From Echinarachnius parma (Eukaryota; Echinodermata; Echinoidea; Clypeasteroida; Echinarachniidae), in the NCBI GenBank assembly GCA_037951105.1, contig JBAMJV010007134.1:112020-176019 (forward strand): DNA of 64,000 bases, given 5' to 3'. Each line of letters opens with the position of its first letter. Position 1 is the first letter of the stretch. A program made the translations under genes and the position numbers. The notes beneath the pieces were generated by a model. It did not search any database. It saw nothing but the letters and a program-made list of their open reading frames with translations, and was not told the origin of the DNA. Shown piece by piece: positions 26,701-41,700 of the stretch.

Positions 26701-29700
26701 AAAATCTATTTCATTCTTCTGCTGTTACCATAAGCCAAACAACAAGGTAAAGGGAAATGTGAAAGCGCAAAGTTATGCTGGTTGATTTTTACAAAGTTAA
26801 CAGATCACTTTTATGTTTTAAGGGCATGTGGAGTTCCTCTATACATGTATGTACAAAGAACTTTCTCTAACCTTTGTGTATAATGTATAACTATTACAGT
26901 ATTTATTTTGCTCAGACAATCGTGACCGGATAAAGCAAAACCCTGCACTTGTTGGTGGAAATCAAAAAATGGATTTTCGATCAACAAGAAACGCCTTATC
27001 ACAAGCCTCATTTGATGCCTTATTCAACGCTCGAAATTGGCGTAGGCCCGATGGCCCGGGGCCAGTAAAAGTTGCGGTCGGGCCAGTAAAAACATGAAAA
27101 TGCCAAAGTTTGGTGGCCCGATCGGGCCACCAAATGTTTAAACCATAAGAAGACAACATCAAGGAATATGAATCTCAAGTTTGACACCTCTTAAAAACAC
27201 TTTAATTGTGATTTAAATATTTGCAAGAAATGAAAAGGACGGACATAAAAAGTCGCAAGCGCACTTGCGCTAGTTGAATTAATCCTTATTTATGCCTACA
27301 AATATGTGCTATTTCCTCATATGAACACTTTCCCTTGAATTATCTACTTCTTGCATGATAAATCATGGTAAAATTAAACAACTTCCAGAGGTGTGTAATG
27401 ACTAAAAGTAAAAGCATGCTTATGCTGTTTTCTTAATTTCCCACACACCCCCTGGAAGCCTTTGCAACATGTAGAATATAAACATAGAACAACCAATCCA
27501 CAGAGGAAGTATGTGTGCATACTAAGACCTATCAAAACACATGTCTAACTTTTCACATTCATTCATATTGCTTTGCGATACCGTCCGCGATACCGTCAAT
27601 AAAGGGGAATAATTTCATCTTTCGGATCATTATTCATATTTTTGAAGGTATTAGAAGGAATCATTTTTACAAGGTAGAGACTTATGACTACTTGGAATTA
27701 TTTTAGCTTGTAAAATAACAAAGATTTAAGTGATTTCATTTCCCGATTTGAAAAGTTATCTTAGCTATGCTCAGTCCCATGTGTGTTTTTTTGTGTTGGA
27801 GATTTTATGGACCATAAAATAACAAAATCGTACATGGAAAAGAGCTTAGTTTCATCAGTTGATGACTCTTAGATGAAACTGCTCGATTCTAGGTTTTGTT
27901 TTGTTTATTCAGTGATGGATTTCTTTAATGATGGTGGTAATTTTAACACATAACTTCCATAATTTACCAATTAATGACCAAGTAGTCATGACCATTGTTT
28001 TTCTTTGTTTGTAAATTTTATTTTCGGGCCACCAGAAAAAAAGATAATTTCGAGCATTGGAATAACAAATGAGGCTAAACATTGCCCAGTACCCTGAAAC
28101 TATGAATATGGTTATTGTTTTAATTTTACTTTTGTTTTTCCTTATTTTTTTCGGGCCAGTAGATTTTGGTTTCGGGCCACCAAAATTGGAAAAATACTAA
28201 TTTTACTGGCCCGACCGGGCCACCAGCAAAAAAAGTTAATTTCGAGGGTTGCCTTATTCTAAAAAAATCAGACAACCATTGGCAAAGATATGATTGTTTC
28301 AATTTTACAAACATAAGTCTTTTACATACATTATATGAACTTATAATGCCCATTTCTTCAAAACATGAATTACCAACAAGTGCATGGTTTTGCTATATCC
28401 AGTCACAATTGGCTGATGGGTAAATGCTGTGACAAAAAGTGGATCAATCTACACCCTGAAAAGACAGTCACCATTGGGAACTTATAGTTCTGGGGCTGTA
28501 TTCTGAAAACGATTTTAAGCTAAAATGTATTGTATAGATCTACGTCACAAATTGTTTTTGTTAGTTGAATCAGTATTCTGAAACTGTGCAAAATGAATAC
28601 AGCTTTGCTGAAAAATATTTGAGTGACGTAATGTAGATGCAATACAATTTAGCTTTAAACCGTTTTTTCAGAAAACGGCCCAGGTATGATTTATACAGAG
28701 TTCCAAAGGATATGTCCCACAAATATTTCAAGTCCTGTTGCCCCAAATACATCCCTTGACAATATTGACCTTTGGCTAATCTCTGAGACAGGGAATTTTG
28801 TTTTATAAGGTTATGACCGCAAAGGAATTTCAAGATACAAGAACAGATGCAAGCACTATAAGAACCAACTTTTTATCAAGTTCAACTTGAAGTATGCAAG
28901 TTAAAGCTGACCTATTAAACTCAGTTGGATGTCATAATAAATGTACATGTCAACCTTTGACCTTTGACATTGGCCTGAAATCCCTGGGTGGGCAGTAGAA
29001 AGATGCTAGGGGCAACACACATGTGTGGATGACAGCTGTAAGAAAAGATACACTGATCTATGCATTAACTTTTACAGGAATCGGATCATAAGGATTTGAT
29101 AACTCTTTTAAAGCTATCCATTAACTTTGTAAGATTTTTCCCAAAGTGATAATTCAGAGTTCAGTCATACCAATATCATTGCAAGATTCTTCTGAATGAT
29201 GTTGATATTTTTGTAGAAAAGAAACAATGTTATTGTTTACCTAGGGGAAAAAGGTGAACATTTATGTCATATTTTATCCCGATCGCGCTAAGTATCCAAA
29301 TGTTGATACTATGGACAATCAAAGTGTCTGAAATCGGATTCTTTGACTACTATCACAAAGCGTTCCCGATGATTGTTAATGATTTGTTGCTATTGAAAGG
29401 TTTTCACTAAATAGCTATTTTCCAATATATCATTCCTATCAAATGTGGTACATCATGACTGTACATGATGCAAGTCAAAGAACGTTTGACCCCTGCATAT
29501 TTGCTGTCATTTTTTATTTTGATTGTCAATAAAATAAGATTGCCGAGTTTGTTTGGATCTAGTAAACATGTTTAAGTATAATAATAATAATAGTGGATAC
29601 TTATATAGCACACGTTCCACCTTTCGACGCTCGCGGCGCTTTGGGAAAAAGAAAACAAATAAACAAACACACAGACAAAAAACAAATTAAAGTACACCTA

Positions 29701-32700
29701 TTGTTCAAATAAGTAGGTTTTCAACAGAGTTTTAAAGGTAGCTGAATACCAGCAAGATTCAACAAACTCCATCTATTGAGTTCTATTACTTACACGATTT
29801 ACTAAGATCTATTTTAAGCATTCTGTATTTCAAAGAATTGGTCCTATCTAAATTATGGTTGAGTATACCGGTAATTCTTTATTTCGCTCTCTCTCTGCTT
29901 TCTCTCCTTCTCTCGTTTTGTTAACCGTTGATCTGATACACAGGGGGTGTATTCTGAAAATCGTCTTTTCCCTAATATCGTATTATCTTAGGCTTATGAC
30001 AAAACCGGTATTCTGAAAACTCTCATATCTTTTGTATTATCTCTGAAAGTTTGTTAACCTGTATTAGCTGGCGCGCCTTTCCACGCATTATTGATAAGCG
30101 CGTTCGCGCAAGCAGAGGTATAAAATGTGTATTCTGAAAACTCTCTTATCTTTTATCTCATCATGAAATTATCATAAATTCTACTCATATGCCGAGACAG
30201 CTATGGGGCAGTATTTTCCTTTTGTTATATCTTGTTTAAACATATTTAAAGACAATTATTTGAGATTTTAAAGAGCTCCCTGTGTTTGTTGTGTGTATAG
30301 GTGTGTGTACGTGCGAACAAGTTAGAAAATAAGAGTGAGGGGGAGAAATTCCATTGAAAATCTAACCATATGAAAATCCCATTCTTACAAAAATACTCTT
30401 TGACCAAAATATATAAATTTCTTGAACTTTGATTGAAAATTCTATGTGTGCGCAAAGCTAGTTAGATGCGCGCATTTAAAGAAAATGCGACGCATACGCA
30501 ATTTAACCCACTTTGATTGGCTGAGGGGGCATATAAACATTTTGTAACAACAATTTTGATTGGTTTACTCAGCACTAATGGGCGTGGTCAGGGAAAGATA
30601 TGATGCCCTTAAGACGATTTTCAGAATACCGATTTATGACGATTTTAGCGGTGTATTATCTTATGGACTTATGACAAAAGATAATACAAAAGATAAGACG
30701 ATTTTCAGAATACACCCCCAGGGCTCTACAAGCTCACTTGTTGGAGAAAAGTGAAATTTATTTGAGGGCAAGTACATTTTAAAGTTACTTGCCCAGGGCA
30801 AGTAAATTGGGTCCACATTCTTATTACAAGATTTTGTAATTTTACAAAATTATATGAATAGAATGCACAAGTAATTGATAGAAACTTATTAATAAATCAC
30901 TTATTTCTCCTGGATGTTCTTGAATGACAATGACAAATTTAATGTTTTTTTTCCTCATGCACCAAATGCAGGCAAGTCAAAATCATTTTGGGCAAGCTAT
31001 TTGCCCGACTGGGCAAGTCAGAAAAAAAACAGCCTCGTGTGAGGAAAGGGATGTCTCTGCTACTTAGGCTTGTTCTGTACATTCTTGATTTCCTCAATTT
31101 ATGCATGGTATGTTGTAAGATTTTTATGTGCTGGTCGGTTGTATTTGCTTGTTGCTTGTGATGCAAGGCTGCTGCATTAGTCTCACTCCCAGCCTCTATG
31201 GCTGTTTGCCCGTTACTCGTTAGGTGCTGGACTATATTACAAACATCAAAGGTTTTTAACACCTCTAATCATATCAGGCCTGTACAATTTAAGCATAAAA
31301 ATACAATTTTTTAGGGGGGGATGGGGGTTGCATCCTATGATAGCACCCAGTACAGTTCCCTTTGCAAGGTTCACAAAATCAACTCTGTAGATTTTTACCA
31401 GTGCTGGTTGGATGTCTTTGCTTGCTGCTTGCGAGGTTGGTGTATTAGACTTTCTTCCAGCCTCTTGTGAGGCGTGGTTTGTAGCTGCTGTGTGGGGCTT
31501 GTTCTGTACAGTCTTGCTTTCCTCAATGTAAAAACTATACATTATTTCTATCATATTGCTAGCTTTCTACCTGTGCTGGTTGGTCGTCTTCGCTTGCTGC
31601 TTGCGAGGCTGCTGCGTTAGACTCCATCCCAGCCTCTTGTGAGGCGGGCATTATCTCTGCTACATGTACAGTAAGGCTTGTTCTGTATATTCTTGCTTTC
31701 TTCAATTTACGCATGCTATAAAAGACTATTATTTCTATCACGTTGCTATCTTTTTACCTGTGCTGGTTGGTCGTCTTCGCTTGCTGCTTGCGAGGCTGCT
31801 GCGTTAGACTCGCTCCCAGCCCCTTTTGACTGTGAGGCAAGGGCAGTCTCTGGTGTGGCGGGCGGGGCTGGTGTGGGTTCTGCGGCTTTGCTTGATTCCC
31901 CTGATTTCCCTTGCCTTTCTTCTCCCTTTCCACTCTACAAAATGACAATTAATTACACTTCTTGGCATAATAAACAGTTATATATAGCAGAGCTCTGCCT
32001 AGTCAAGGTAAAGTCATCATTTTTATTGCTATTTTTTACAACCTTCTCTAGCAAGCAAGCAAAAACAAAAATCTATAATTACATTGCATACCAGTAGATG
32101 TTCTGATCTAGTTATCAAAATGTGATATTTTCAGGTACTGATTCTACAAAATAAATAATGTTGGAGAAAAAAAACACTTGATTTATGATTTCCTACCAAA
32201 ATAGAAAGCAAAAATGTATAACTAAGTTATAATGAGAGGGACAGGTGAAGGGTAAAATATCAATTCAAAATGAATAATTGTTTTTATTTCCAAGAAAAGC
32301 CATGTTTGTCCAACAATAAATAAAGGAAAACAGGAACTAACAAAATTGAAATGGCTTTCAAAATTCCAAGTCAATAGGAAAAGTGAAAACAATGTTACAA
32401 ATGTCTAACACATTGAGGTTATTTTCATTGTAATTTGAGAAAAGAATTGCAATTATAAAATATTCATATTCATGTTGCAATTTCATTGGGTTGGGTGATA
32501 GGACAATATCGACACTAAAATAACGTTCATTCACACAGCAGGGTCGATGGGAAAGTCATGGATGGCACTTCAAGAACAGTACAGCATCAAATTTCAATCA
32601 GGTTTCAAAAGTTGAGGGTAAAAAAAAGGAAAAGAAATCAAGACTGCATTCACATCAGCCGAAATAAAATAGCAAACTTCATGATCACAACATGCATAAG

Positions 32701-35700
32701 CTCAAAAGTGGTAGCTACTTGCCATACCTGGGCTTCAGGATATATAGCCAACTTAAAGCCCGGCGCAGACAGAGCCGACTCGACCCGATCCGACTAGTTT
32801 CAATCAGGCTAGAGTTGGGCCCGGTCTGTCGGAGCCGATTCATCGTGTTAAATCGGCCCCAACTGGCATCCAACTGTCTCTCGACTGGCAAAATGTGTGT
32901 CGCGAGGCACTGAAAACTGAGCCGATCCGAATGAAAACCAGTCGGATCGGGTCGAGTCGGCTCTGTCTGCAGAGGGCTTAAGACACATAAGCCTTTGAGA
33001 TCTACGACTTCTGTCTGTAATACATTTGTGTTAGAAAATGGAACTATATCTCTGCGAGTCTGTCAATTAATTTTTGTTAGAAAATGGGACAACAAAAAAT
33101 AACTAAAATGCAAAAGAAACACATATACTACACTTCTATTCAGCTTTCCCGTAAAGCAGTTCTCGAAATTAGCACGGGCATGCCGGCCAGAAACAACTAA
33201 AATTAGCTTTGGGCCACCCAAATAAATTGCTGATAAATTATTCCACTGACCCAAATGGGCAATCAAATATAACTGAACTGTTTTTTTTCAGGTTTCGGGC
33301 CACAAGAATTTGTAAAATCTAATTTTTACTTGCCCGACAGGGCAACAAGGCATACAAATCTATATTTCGAGCATTGCCTAAAACTTGAATTCTGTATGCA
33401 GCACCCTTTTGCAAAACACATACAAACACCCCTCTATATAATATTATAATTAGAATAATAATTCTCTTTCGCCTTAGTAGTAGGCTACTGCATCAATTCA
33501 AATCTGAAACCAAGGCATCAATCATATATGCAACTCGACAACTTGAGACCTGCAAGCATATTCATGAGGTGTTTATTTTTAAACTACAGATACATGCATG
33601 GCACATGTCATACATGTACATGTACAGCTACATGAACACACACCGAGCAGACATCCCTTTTGGCCCATGATATACTTCATCAAATTACTTCAATTAAAGT
33701 GGTTGCTCAAACAAAGCCTTTGAGATATAATATCTCGAAGGCTTTTGCATCTTGGAAAACATGTTGATTTGCATGAATCAAGACTAGCTGGCAGACATTG
33801 TATTATCCCTTACTGCCTCTGCATTAAAATACTTCATCCAATTACTTTAATTTAAAGTGGTTACCGTAAATCTCCGTGTATAAGACGCACTCGTGTATAT
33901 ATATTTTTTTTAGGGGGACACCCTGTATTTTTTTTAAGACCCTGAAGTGCTGTTGGAATGCTTATACCACTGGTCTAGGGCATGATAATAGCTTAATGTT
34001 GAATGTAGCATTCATCAACATCATTTTCTCACATAAAATACCGTATTTGTCGGTGTATTAACCGCTCCGGTGTATTAACCGCACCCCTAAAAAAAAAAAA
34101 AAAAAAAGTGCGTCTAATACGGTCGTGTATTAACCGCACCTTTTTTTTTCTTTTTTTTGTTGAAAAAAGGTGCGGTTAATACACCAGCAAATACGGTAGT
34201 GGTTAGTACACACAAATTGCACATTTATTGAGCAGTAACACTGGTGTTAATAAATATTCATATTCATATTCATGAATATTCATGAGCACCAATACTCACT
34301 AAATATAATGCAATTTTCTAAATTTACTAACAACTATTTTTTATTATGAGCAAAATGTATAACCACTGGTTAGAAAATTGCATTTAATTAGTACTGCTGC
34401 TCACGTATGTATGAATATTCATTAGCAGCAGTATTACTGCTCAATAAACAATTTTTACATCTGTAACCAATATTTTTTGTGTGAGAAAAAAGTATATCTT
34501 GCTAAATGCTACATCTGACAACAAGCTCTTGTCATGCCCTAAACCATGTTCTTTTTTTTTTTTTTTTTTTGGCTGTACCTGTGAATTTAAGACTTTGAAA
34601 TTTTTCCGACGAAAAAAAAGGTGCGTCTTATACACGGAGATTTCCGGTATTCAAACCAAGCATCAACCTAGCAACACAGAAAAAAGGAACCCAGATGACC
34701 AAAACAAGGGAAATTGTGTAAATGAAACTTATAAGCAATATGCAATCAATATAAAAAGGGGAAGGAAACGCTTGAATTTTCACTGATGAGTGCAGAATTC
34801 CTTTCACTTCTAGTCGTATATTTCCTCTTGGATATCACAAATAATGGAAATTAATGGAAATTATCAATAATTTGGAAACCACAATCAACAGTTTTGACTG
34901 AGCACTCGAGGTTGCCATGTTTTCCAAAAGTTCCGTACGAAACATCATTTGAGCGCATCTGAGCGTGCACCAACAAAAGCGGGTTACGTAACCATAGCAG
35001 AACCATATCAGCGTTCTGACAACAACGGAAGGCCGTAATTATGTTTTTAAAAAGGAATAATTCAGGCAAAAAGGGAATGGTTGGCAGCTCTGCATCAAGT
35101 CAATGGAACTAACCCTAGACAAATCCTTTGATGTCTATTCTTGATCATCTTGCGCATCATGCACAACACATTCATGTGTATCAAAACCTAGCAGAATCAC
35201 ATTGTATTGACACGCTTCGCCTCTGATATTTTAAAGGGATGTAGTAACTTTGTCCTAATTAACCAATCAAGATTGCATCTCTAGTGGTCCTCTCATGCCT
35301 GTTGTTTCCTCTTACTAAATAGAAATATGAAACTAGCTTTGGTTTTGCACATTTTTTCTCCCTTTTTTTAGTAATTCCAATGAGTTAATTTGAAACAAAT
35401 CTGAGGGATCATTTGAACTGTGTACAAATTTGTAATGATGAGTTCAAACCTAGCAGGCTTATATTGTATCATAACTGTTATCATCAGCAGCACTTAATCA
35501 AATTATACAAACCTCATGACTAACTTAGTACCTGAAACCATATAACATGCAAGACAAAAATGTGACAAGCCCTTTGAGGTCTCACGTTCGTACTGTTCAT
35601 GCATGGCACGTGTGCATGTCACAAGCTAGCACGTATCTCATCAGATTTCGCCTCCACAAATACTTATCAATTAATCAAATGTCTCAAAGTGGTAGCTGCC

Positions 35701-38700
35701 TAAAACCAGGTACCCTACACGTATCACGCAATTTGAGAAGTTTAGAGGACACATTGGGGGTCTTACTCATCACTTGCATCACTCATACACATGCAATACA
35801 TAGCACGTACGTGACACACCCAGCACACAGCTCGTCTGGGCATGCCTCTATGCTAATTGATTTATTTAGCTCTAAGGGGCAACGCCGGGATGCAAGTTTC
35901 TTTTACTTCTATCGATGTTCAATGCACCCCAGGATACCAGCGTAATCACATGTATGTAATTCTAACGGTTTCATGACATTTGCACTGCCGACATTTGTTC
36001 CCCTACTTCCCCAATTAACCCTTTCAGGACGGACTGATTTTTTGTATAACATGCATTCTCCATAGACTCCTGCCCAAGTATTTTCAGGACTAGTCCTGAA
36101 CGGGTTAAAGGGGAAGGAAATGCTGCAGAATTCCTGTCACTCCAAGTTGTAAATTTTCTCTTGGGTATCATTAATAATGGAAACGATAAATGTTTTTTGA
36201 AAGATACTATCAACTGTTTTGACTGAGCAGTGGAAGCTGCCATGTTTTCCTCCGGTTCCGTACGAAACGTCATCTGAACGCATCTGAGCGTGCACTGACA
36301 AGAGCAGGTTATGTAACTGCTGTTGTTGAATCTGCTGCTATGTCAGTGGGTACGGAATCCGCTTAGGTTAAAAACATTGATTTTTTCCATTATTAGTGAT
36401 ACCAAAGAGGAAATATACGACTAGAAATTCTGCACTTATCAGTTACAGCGAGCAAAAATTCCAGCGTTTCCTTTAATTAGTTTCCTTCCCCTTTATATAT
36501 TTATTTTTTCACAAAACTAAAAGATTTCAAATTGAAAGCTCTGATTTCTAAAATTTGAATGTACACAGACTGTTTCAAATTCACATCAAGCCTCATCCAC
36601 AAATGCTGTTTTGATCAATAAACGGAGCGAGATTGTGGCTAATAGACAGTTTACAAATGAAATATAATTATGAGGACAGTTATTGTTATAGTTTCAGGCC
36701 AGGGCCAGGGATCTAGTAACTTTGTTGACATGTGCAAACAGTGATAAATGGTTGGTACAATGTATATTGTTGTAATTGGATAGGGTATTGTGTGAAAATT
36801 GAAACTCAAATGGACGTTATATAGCCGAGTAATGAGCAAAAATGCAAAGTGATATTCACTAACTCATTGCACTCACTTTGTACACGGTTTTCGCGGTCCA
36901 GTAGATAATTTAACATCTAAACACTTCAATCGTAAATATCTTTTAAACGAAAGGGAAATTCAAAAAACCGAAACCTGTCCCATGCTTTTATTGTTAATAC
37001 GAATACAACAAGGTATGAGGGAACCACTAGAATTCCAATTGGATTTTGAGGATTTGGACAATGTTACCTAGTCCCTTTAACTATTTCATTACCAAAAAGG
37101 GCCACTAGCACAAAACAAAAGTTAGTGGAGCACTGGTATTTAGTAAAGCAAGCTAAGATGGAAGGAAATGATTCCAGTTCGGTATTTTACTTAGTTCAGC
37201 TATATTAAATTTCCTTATCAAGCAATGAACCCATACCAAAAGATAAGTTTGCTTTAGAGCAATGATAATATAACTGGCAGGAAATGTGCCCTTCCTCATT
37301 CCTGTTATATGGGATGTGATATGACCATTGATGTATTCACTCTGGTTGAAGTAAGTGTGATTTTGCATTTTCACCAACTATAGAATATGTCATGAATAGA
37401 AAATGCTAGTAATCTAGAACCTTTTTTTTCTTTGTGGCCAAGTCAAGCAAGTTAATTCAAAGCTCCTACATGTGATGACATAAACGGTACCCTGGGGTAC
37501 CAGACGAAAATCCGCCATTTTGTTTAATTATTTATTTAATTTTTAGGGCTGTACTGTAGGTATATAGCGTGCATACAATCGCGCGCTGCACTGCATGCAC
37601 AGCGCAATACGGTTGTACTTCGAGTGGACACAAGATGGCGCTACACAACGCGGGATTCCGGGGTACAACGGTACCCCGGGGTACTGCGTGTGTCATCATG
37701 TATATAAATTACAGTGGTCTGAAACCTGAAGAAAAAATTATTTTAAAATCTGTTAATATATTCGACTGCTAATTCCAGCATGTGAAATTTTACAGTTTGG
37801 TGATCCGAAGCTAATTTTTGCCCGGGCTTGATTTAAGCCATTATAGAGAGAATCAAATTTGATAACAAACACATGCAAAATACAAGGTGAACTAGGTAAA
37901 GTCAGTTTAGTTCATCTATTTTTAATCTCCTGATCATGCATTAAACCATTATGTAAAGACTACTAAAAATACATTTGTGTAATAGAGCAATGATAAAAGT
38001 AAAGACAGGAAATGAGCCCTTAAAAAGTCCTGCATGAATCCTGTTATTGAGGAAGTTCTACATCTATGAACAAAGCATTCATTCAGATTTGAATATTAGG
38101 TGGTTTAAGTGATTTTAAATATCATGCGCAGTAAATTTGAATATTCTTTACATTAATTATTTATTGGTTTCCTTTAACAAGCAGTTTATAAATGGTCAAC
38201 AAACAATGAAAAGGAAAGAAAAACAAATCGGTATTGGAGAACAGGCAAGCATGTAGTTGCAATATATACCATGTTTTAAGTTTCCAATAAATTGCATTAC
38301 TACTATAGAGTAACCAATAATCGATAATTTGATTAATTCACATTTCACATTAGAGAGTATAAAAAAATGAAAATATCTGAAGCATAACCAATCTTGACTG
38401 CCGTCCATGAATCTAAACTCCCAGACCTAAACCTGAACTAATCCTTCCAGTAGCAACCAACACCAATGTAACTGTTACCACACCAAAAATGTCCTTTCTA
38501 ATGCTGTTAGGGTTAAGAGTAAAGACAGTAAACTAAAAACGATCTCAACTGGAGGAAGCCTTGTCAGAGGGCTAGGACAGTGGCATAGCCAGGAATTCTG
38601 CAGGGGGGTGGGGGAGGCTAGGGGCGGGGGCTCCAACTTGCAAGCCGCTTCAGGTGGTGTCAAGGGTCAAGGAAGCTTTTGGATTTATGCTATTCAAAAC

Positions 38701-41700
38701 CCCCCATTCAAAACTACCAGGTAATAAGCAAACCCGCAAAGAAAAAAGGAGCCCCCCTACCCTCTTCCTACCCCCACTGGACAGGGATAGGTGGTTTAAG
38801 AGTAAGGGATGCTGGTGGTCCTCACAACATTGACACAAACTGTGCGCTTTGCACATTTGATTAATTCACACTTCCTTTCTTTGAAATGGAAAATATAAAA
38901 AATCATCTGATGAACTAGCTTTGTGCATATACATGTAACTTGAATGCCAGATAAATCTATAACAGTGAAACAATACATGGGGGATCAGGGTGAGCTACAG
39001 TAGCCCCTGAAATGCCTCAAAGAGCCCCTGTAAATATATGCACCTATAGAATCAAATGTCAACTAAATGTGAACCAACAATCCTTCCAGTCCCAACCCAT
39101 TCAATACTGAGTTACCACATGCAATTACAATCATAACTAGTGTAAAGGTTACATGGGGTCTCAGGGCGAATTAGCCCCAGAAATGCCCAAAAGAGCCCTT
39201 GAAAATCACAAAATAGCCCCCATAAATGTGCATATAGAGTTCATTGCAAAACTAATTTTAGAGTGCTATTTTCATACAGGCAAGTTTGAAAAGTAGCCCC
39301 GAAAACTCCATATTAATTTGTTCCAACTGTAACAATGATAGTGAAGTCTTGTCAGGGCCTCAGGGGTCTAAGATAATTGGGCTTCAGGTAATTGGGCTCT
39401 GGTAAACTGAACAAAATTAATCCATTGCCAACCGTAGTAACCTGGTACAGTATACTAGTTATGTATTAACTTGATGTGAATCACAGTTTGTAGAAAGCAA
39501 CTGGTTAATATACAAAAATGCTCCTACCCAAAATGAAAGGACAACAATAATAACACTGAAAATACCAAATTATATTATAAAAATATAAGAAAAACAAAGT
39601 AGTGTGCCTGCCCTCCTCCCCCCCCCCCCCCTAAAAAAAAAAATTATAATAAAAATGATAATAATAAAAAATATTTAAAAAAGATAATAATAATTAAAAA
39701 TAATAAAAAATAATTAAAAAAATAATAGAAATAATAATACAAAAATAATATAAATAAATAAAATAAATTATAATAATTGATAAATAATTAATAAATTAAA
39801 TAAATTGACCCCCAACCAAATGTGTCTAAGACTATTCATAAAAAATACTCTAGTATCTAACAAAAAATGGCAAAATCATAATCAAATTCAAATGAATTAA
39901 CACAAACTGATCTTACACATACATGTACATGAGTTATAAACATGCTTGCTTAATAACATCAAGGAACACTGGAATACCTGCAGGAATGCAGGTTGTGTTT
40001 CCTGTAAGACTTAGTGTGGTGAATGATCATGAATCATATTTATCCTTCTTGAAAATAATACATGTATGATTCATAAAAACGTGATACATGGGGGGTGTTT
40101 CACAAAGATAAAGTCAAAACGGATCTTAAAATTATGGTAGGTCGTTTCTGGCCTTGGAATAAAACATTCAAAAGCAAAAAATTATCTGAGATTTCCAACA
40201 AATATGTATATCAATAACTTCATGGTTCTTTGATAATAAAAAAGTTACTGATTTTTATCTAAATGTATGGCATTAAAAAAGAACTGTTTTTAAATTTTAC
40301 AACAAACTGAAGGCTTTTCGTAATTGTTAGGTTCAACTTAGAATCTTTGTGAAACACCCCCTCCCTCCCCCCCCCCCCCCCACCCCCCCCCCCCCCCGGC
40401 ACAAATGCTAGGGATTTGTATGATTTTATTGGGATTGCAACTTAATTGTAGACAGCTGGCTATTCAAAACTGAATCAACAATGTTGTTTGTTTGCAGGTT
40501 TTCATGCATATTTATATATATTCAATATTTTTCCACCCAAAATGCAAGTTAGATTTTATCAGATAGGTGGGTGCAGAAATGGAAAAACATGCCAAATTAA
40601 GTCACCTTTTATCTCAAGTAAAGATCTGTACCTATTTATAATTAAAGCAACCCGTTTGTGGCACACAAAGATGCCTACATAAACACCCCATTCATACTTG
40701 CATCTAGCATTGGCTCGGCACTGGCCTGGGATAAGATGTCTACCCAATGCGCAAGTATGAATGGAACACTGGCCTGGCCTAGCCTAGGATGCTTGTGCGC
40801 ATGCGCAATACGATGTTGGCAGTAGCAATTAAAAATGATGTAGTACACCCCTATTGTGACGTAACAATGACTTTGCAAATTCTGTGTGCAGAGCTTGCAC
40901 GCTGATAGAGCAAGACCGTAATGCCCATATGCAATCCATAACTTTGTTCCATATTCCAAACAGTGGCTCGGCACTGGCTTAAGCCAGTGCTAGACGCAAG
41001 TATGAATGGGGTGAAAGTTTGGATCTACACGTCTACATGTATTTAATAACTTAGGCTGCAGAAAATTCCAATTTTTTCTAGAATAAAAGTTTGCCTACAG
41101 GAGTATATTTTTCTGAATCAAAAATCATGATGAAAAATAATATGTTTAATAAAACATTTGACTACTTCATTTAGTTTCTATGACATTGTATACTCCTTCA
41201 TTGCCACTGCTGGTTAGATTTATAGTATGTATATTGACATATATTTTTACAAAAGTAATATTATTGAATATTCACATTCTTCATGTTCAAACAGTAATAA
41301 TGTAATTGTAAAGTGTTCAAAACTGATCCAAAACTAAAAGGATGATTTAATAAATAACAACACGAAAGCTTGTCTCTTTTTTGTTAAAGCAACAACCGCC
41401 AATGTATGGAGAGATAATATTCAGTTTGGCAAAAGAACTAGAATAACAGCAACAAGTTAATAACAACAAATATCTAGCTAGAGTTTTCAAACTCTGGTTT
41501 TCTGCATGAATTTGCATACAATTTGAATAAATCAGGAAGCGAGGCTATCAAGCAATATAAAAGCTTACACGGCAGCCGACAAGCACAAAATCCGGCCGTT
41601 CCTCACACTCACCGTGGCATTCAGCGCACCTTGCAGCGAATACTTGCCACTCGTAGCCATCCTCCAAACAAAATACAATCCCAATCCAAGGACACAGCTG

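Noticed and set aside
33862..34649. Possible snRNA or hairpin ncRNA gene
   Set aside because: The inverted repeats are explained by two nested TA-target MITEs.
35547..35945. 132-codon plus-strand frame starting with ATG
   Set aside because: No recognised domain, splice partner or neighbour; slightly GC-richer DNA with few stops explains it. Could be revisited with RNA data.
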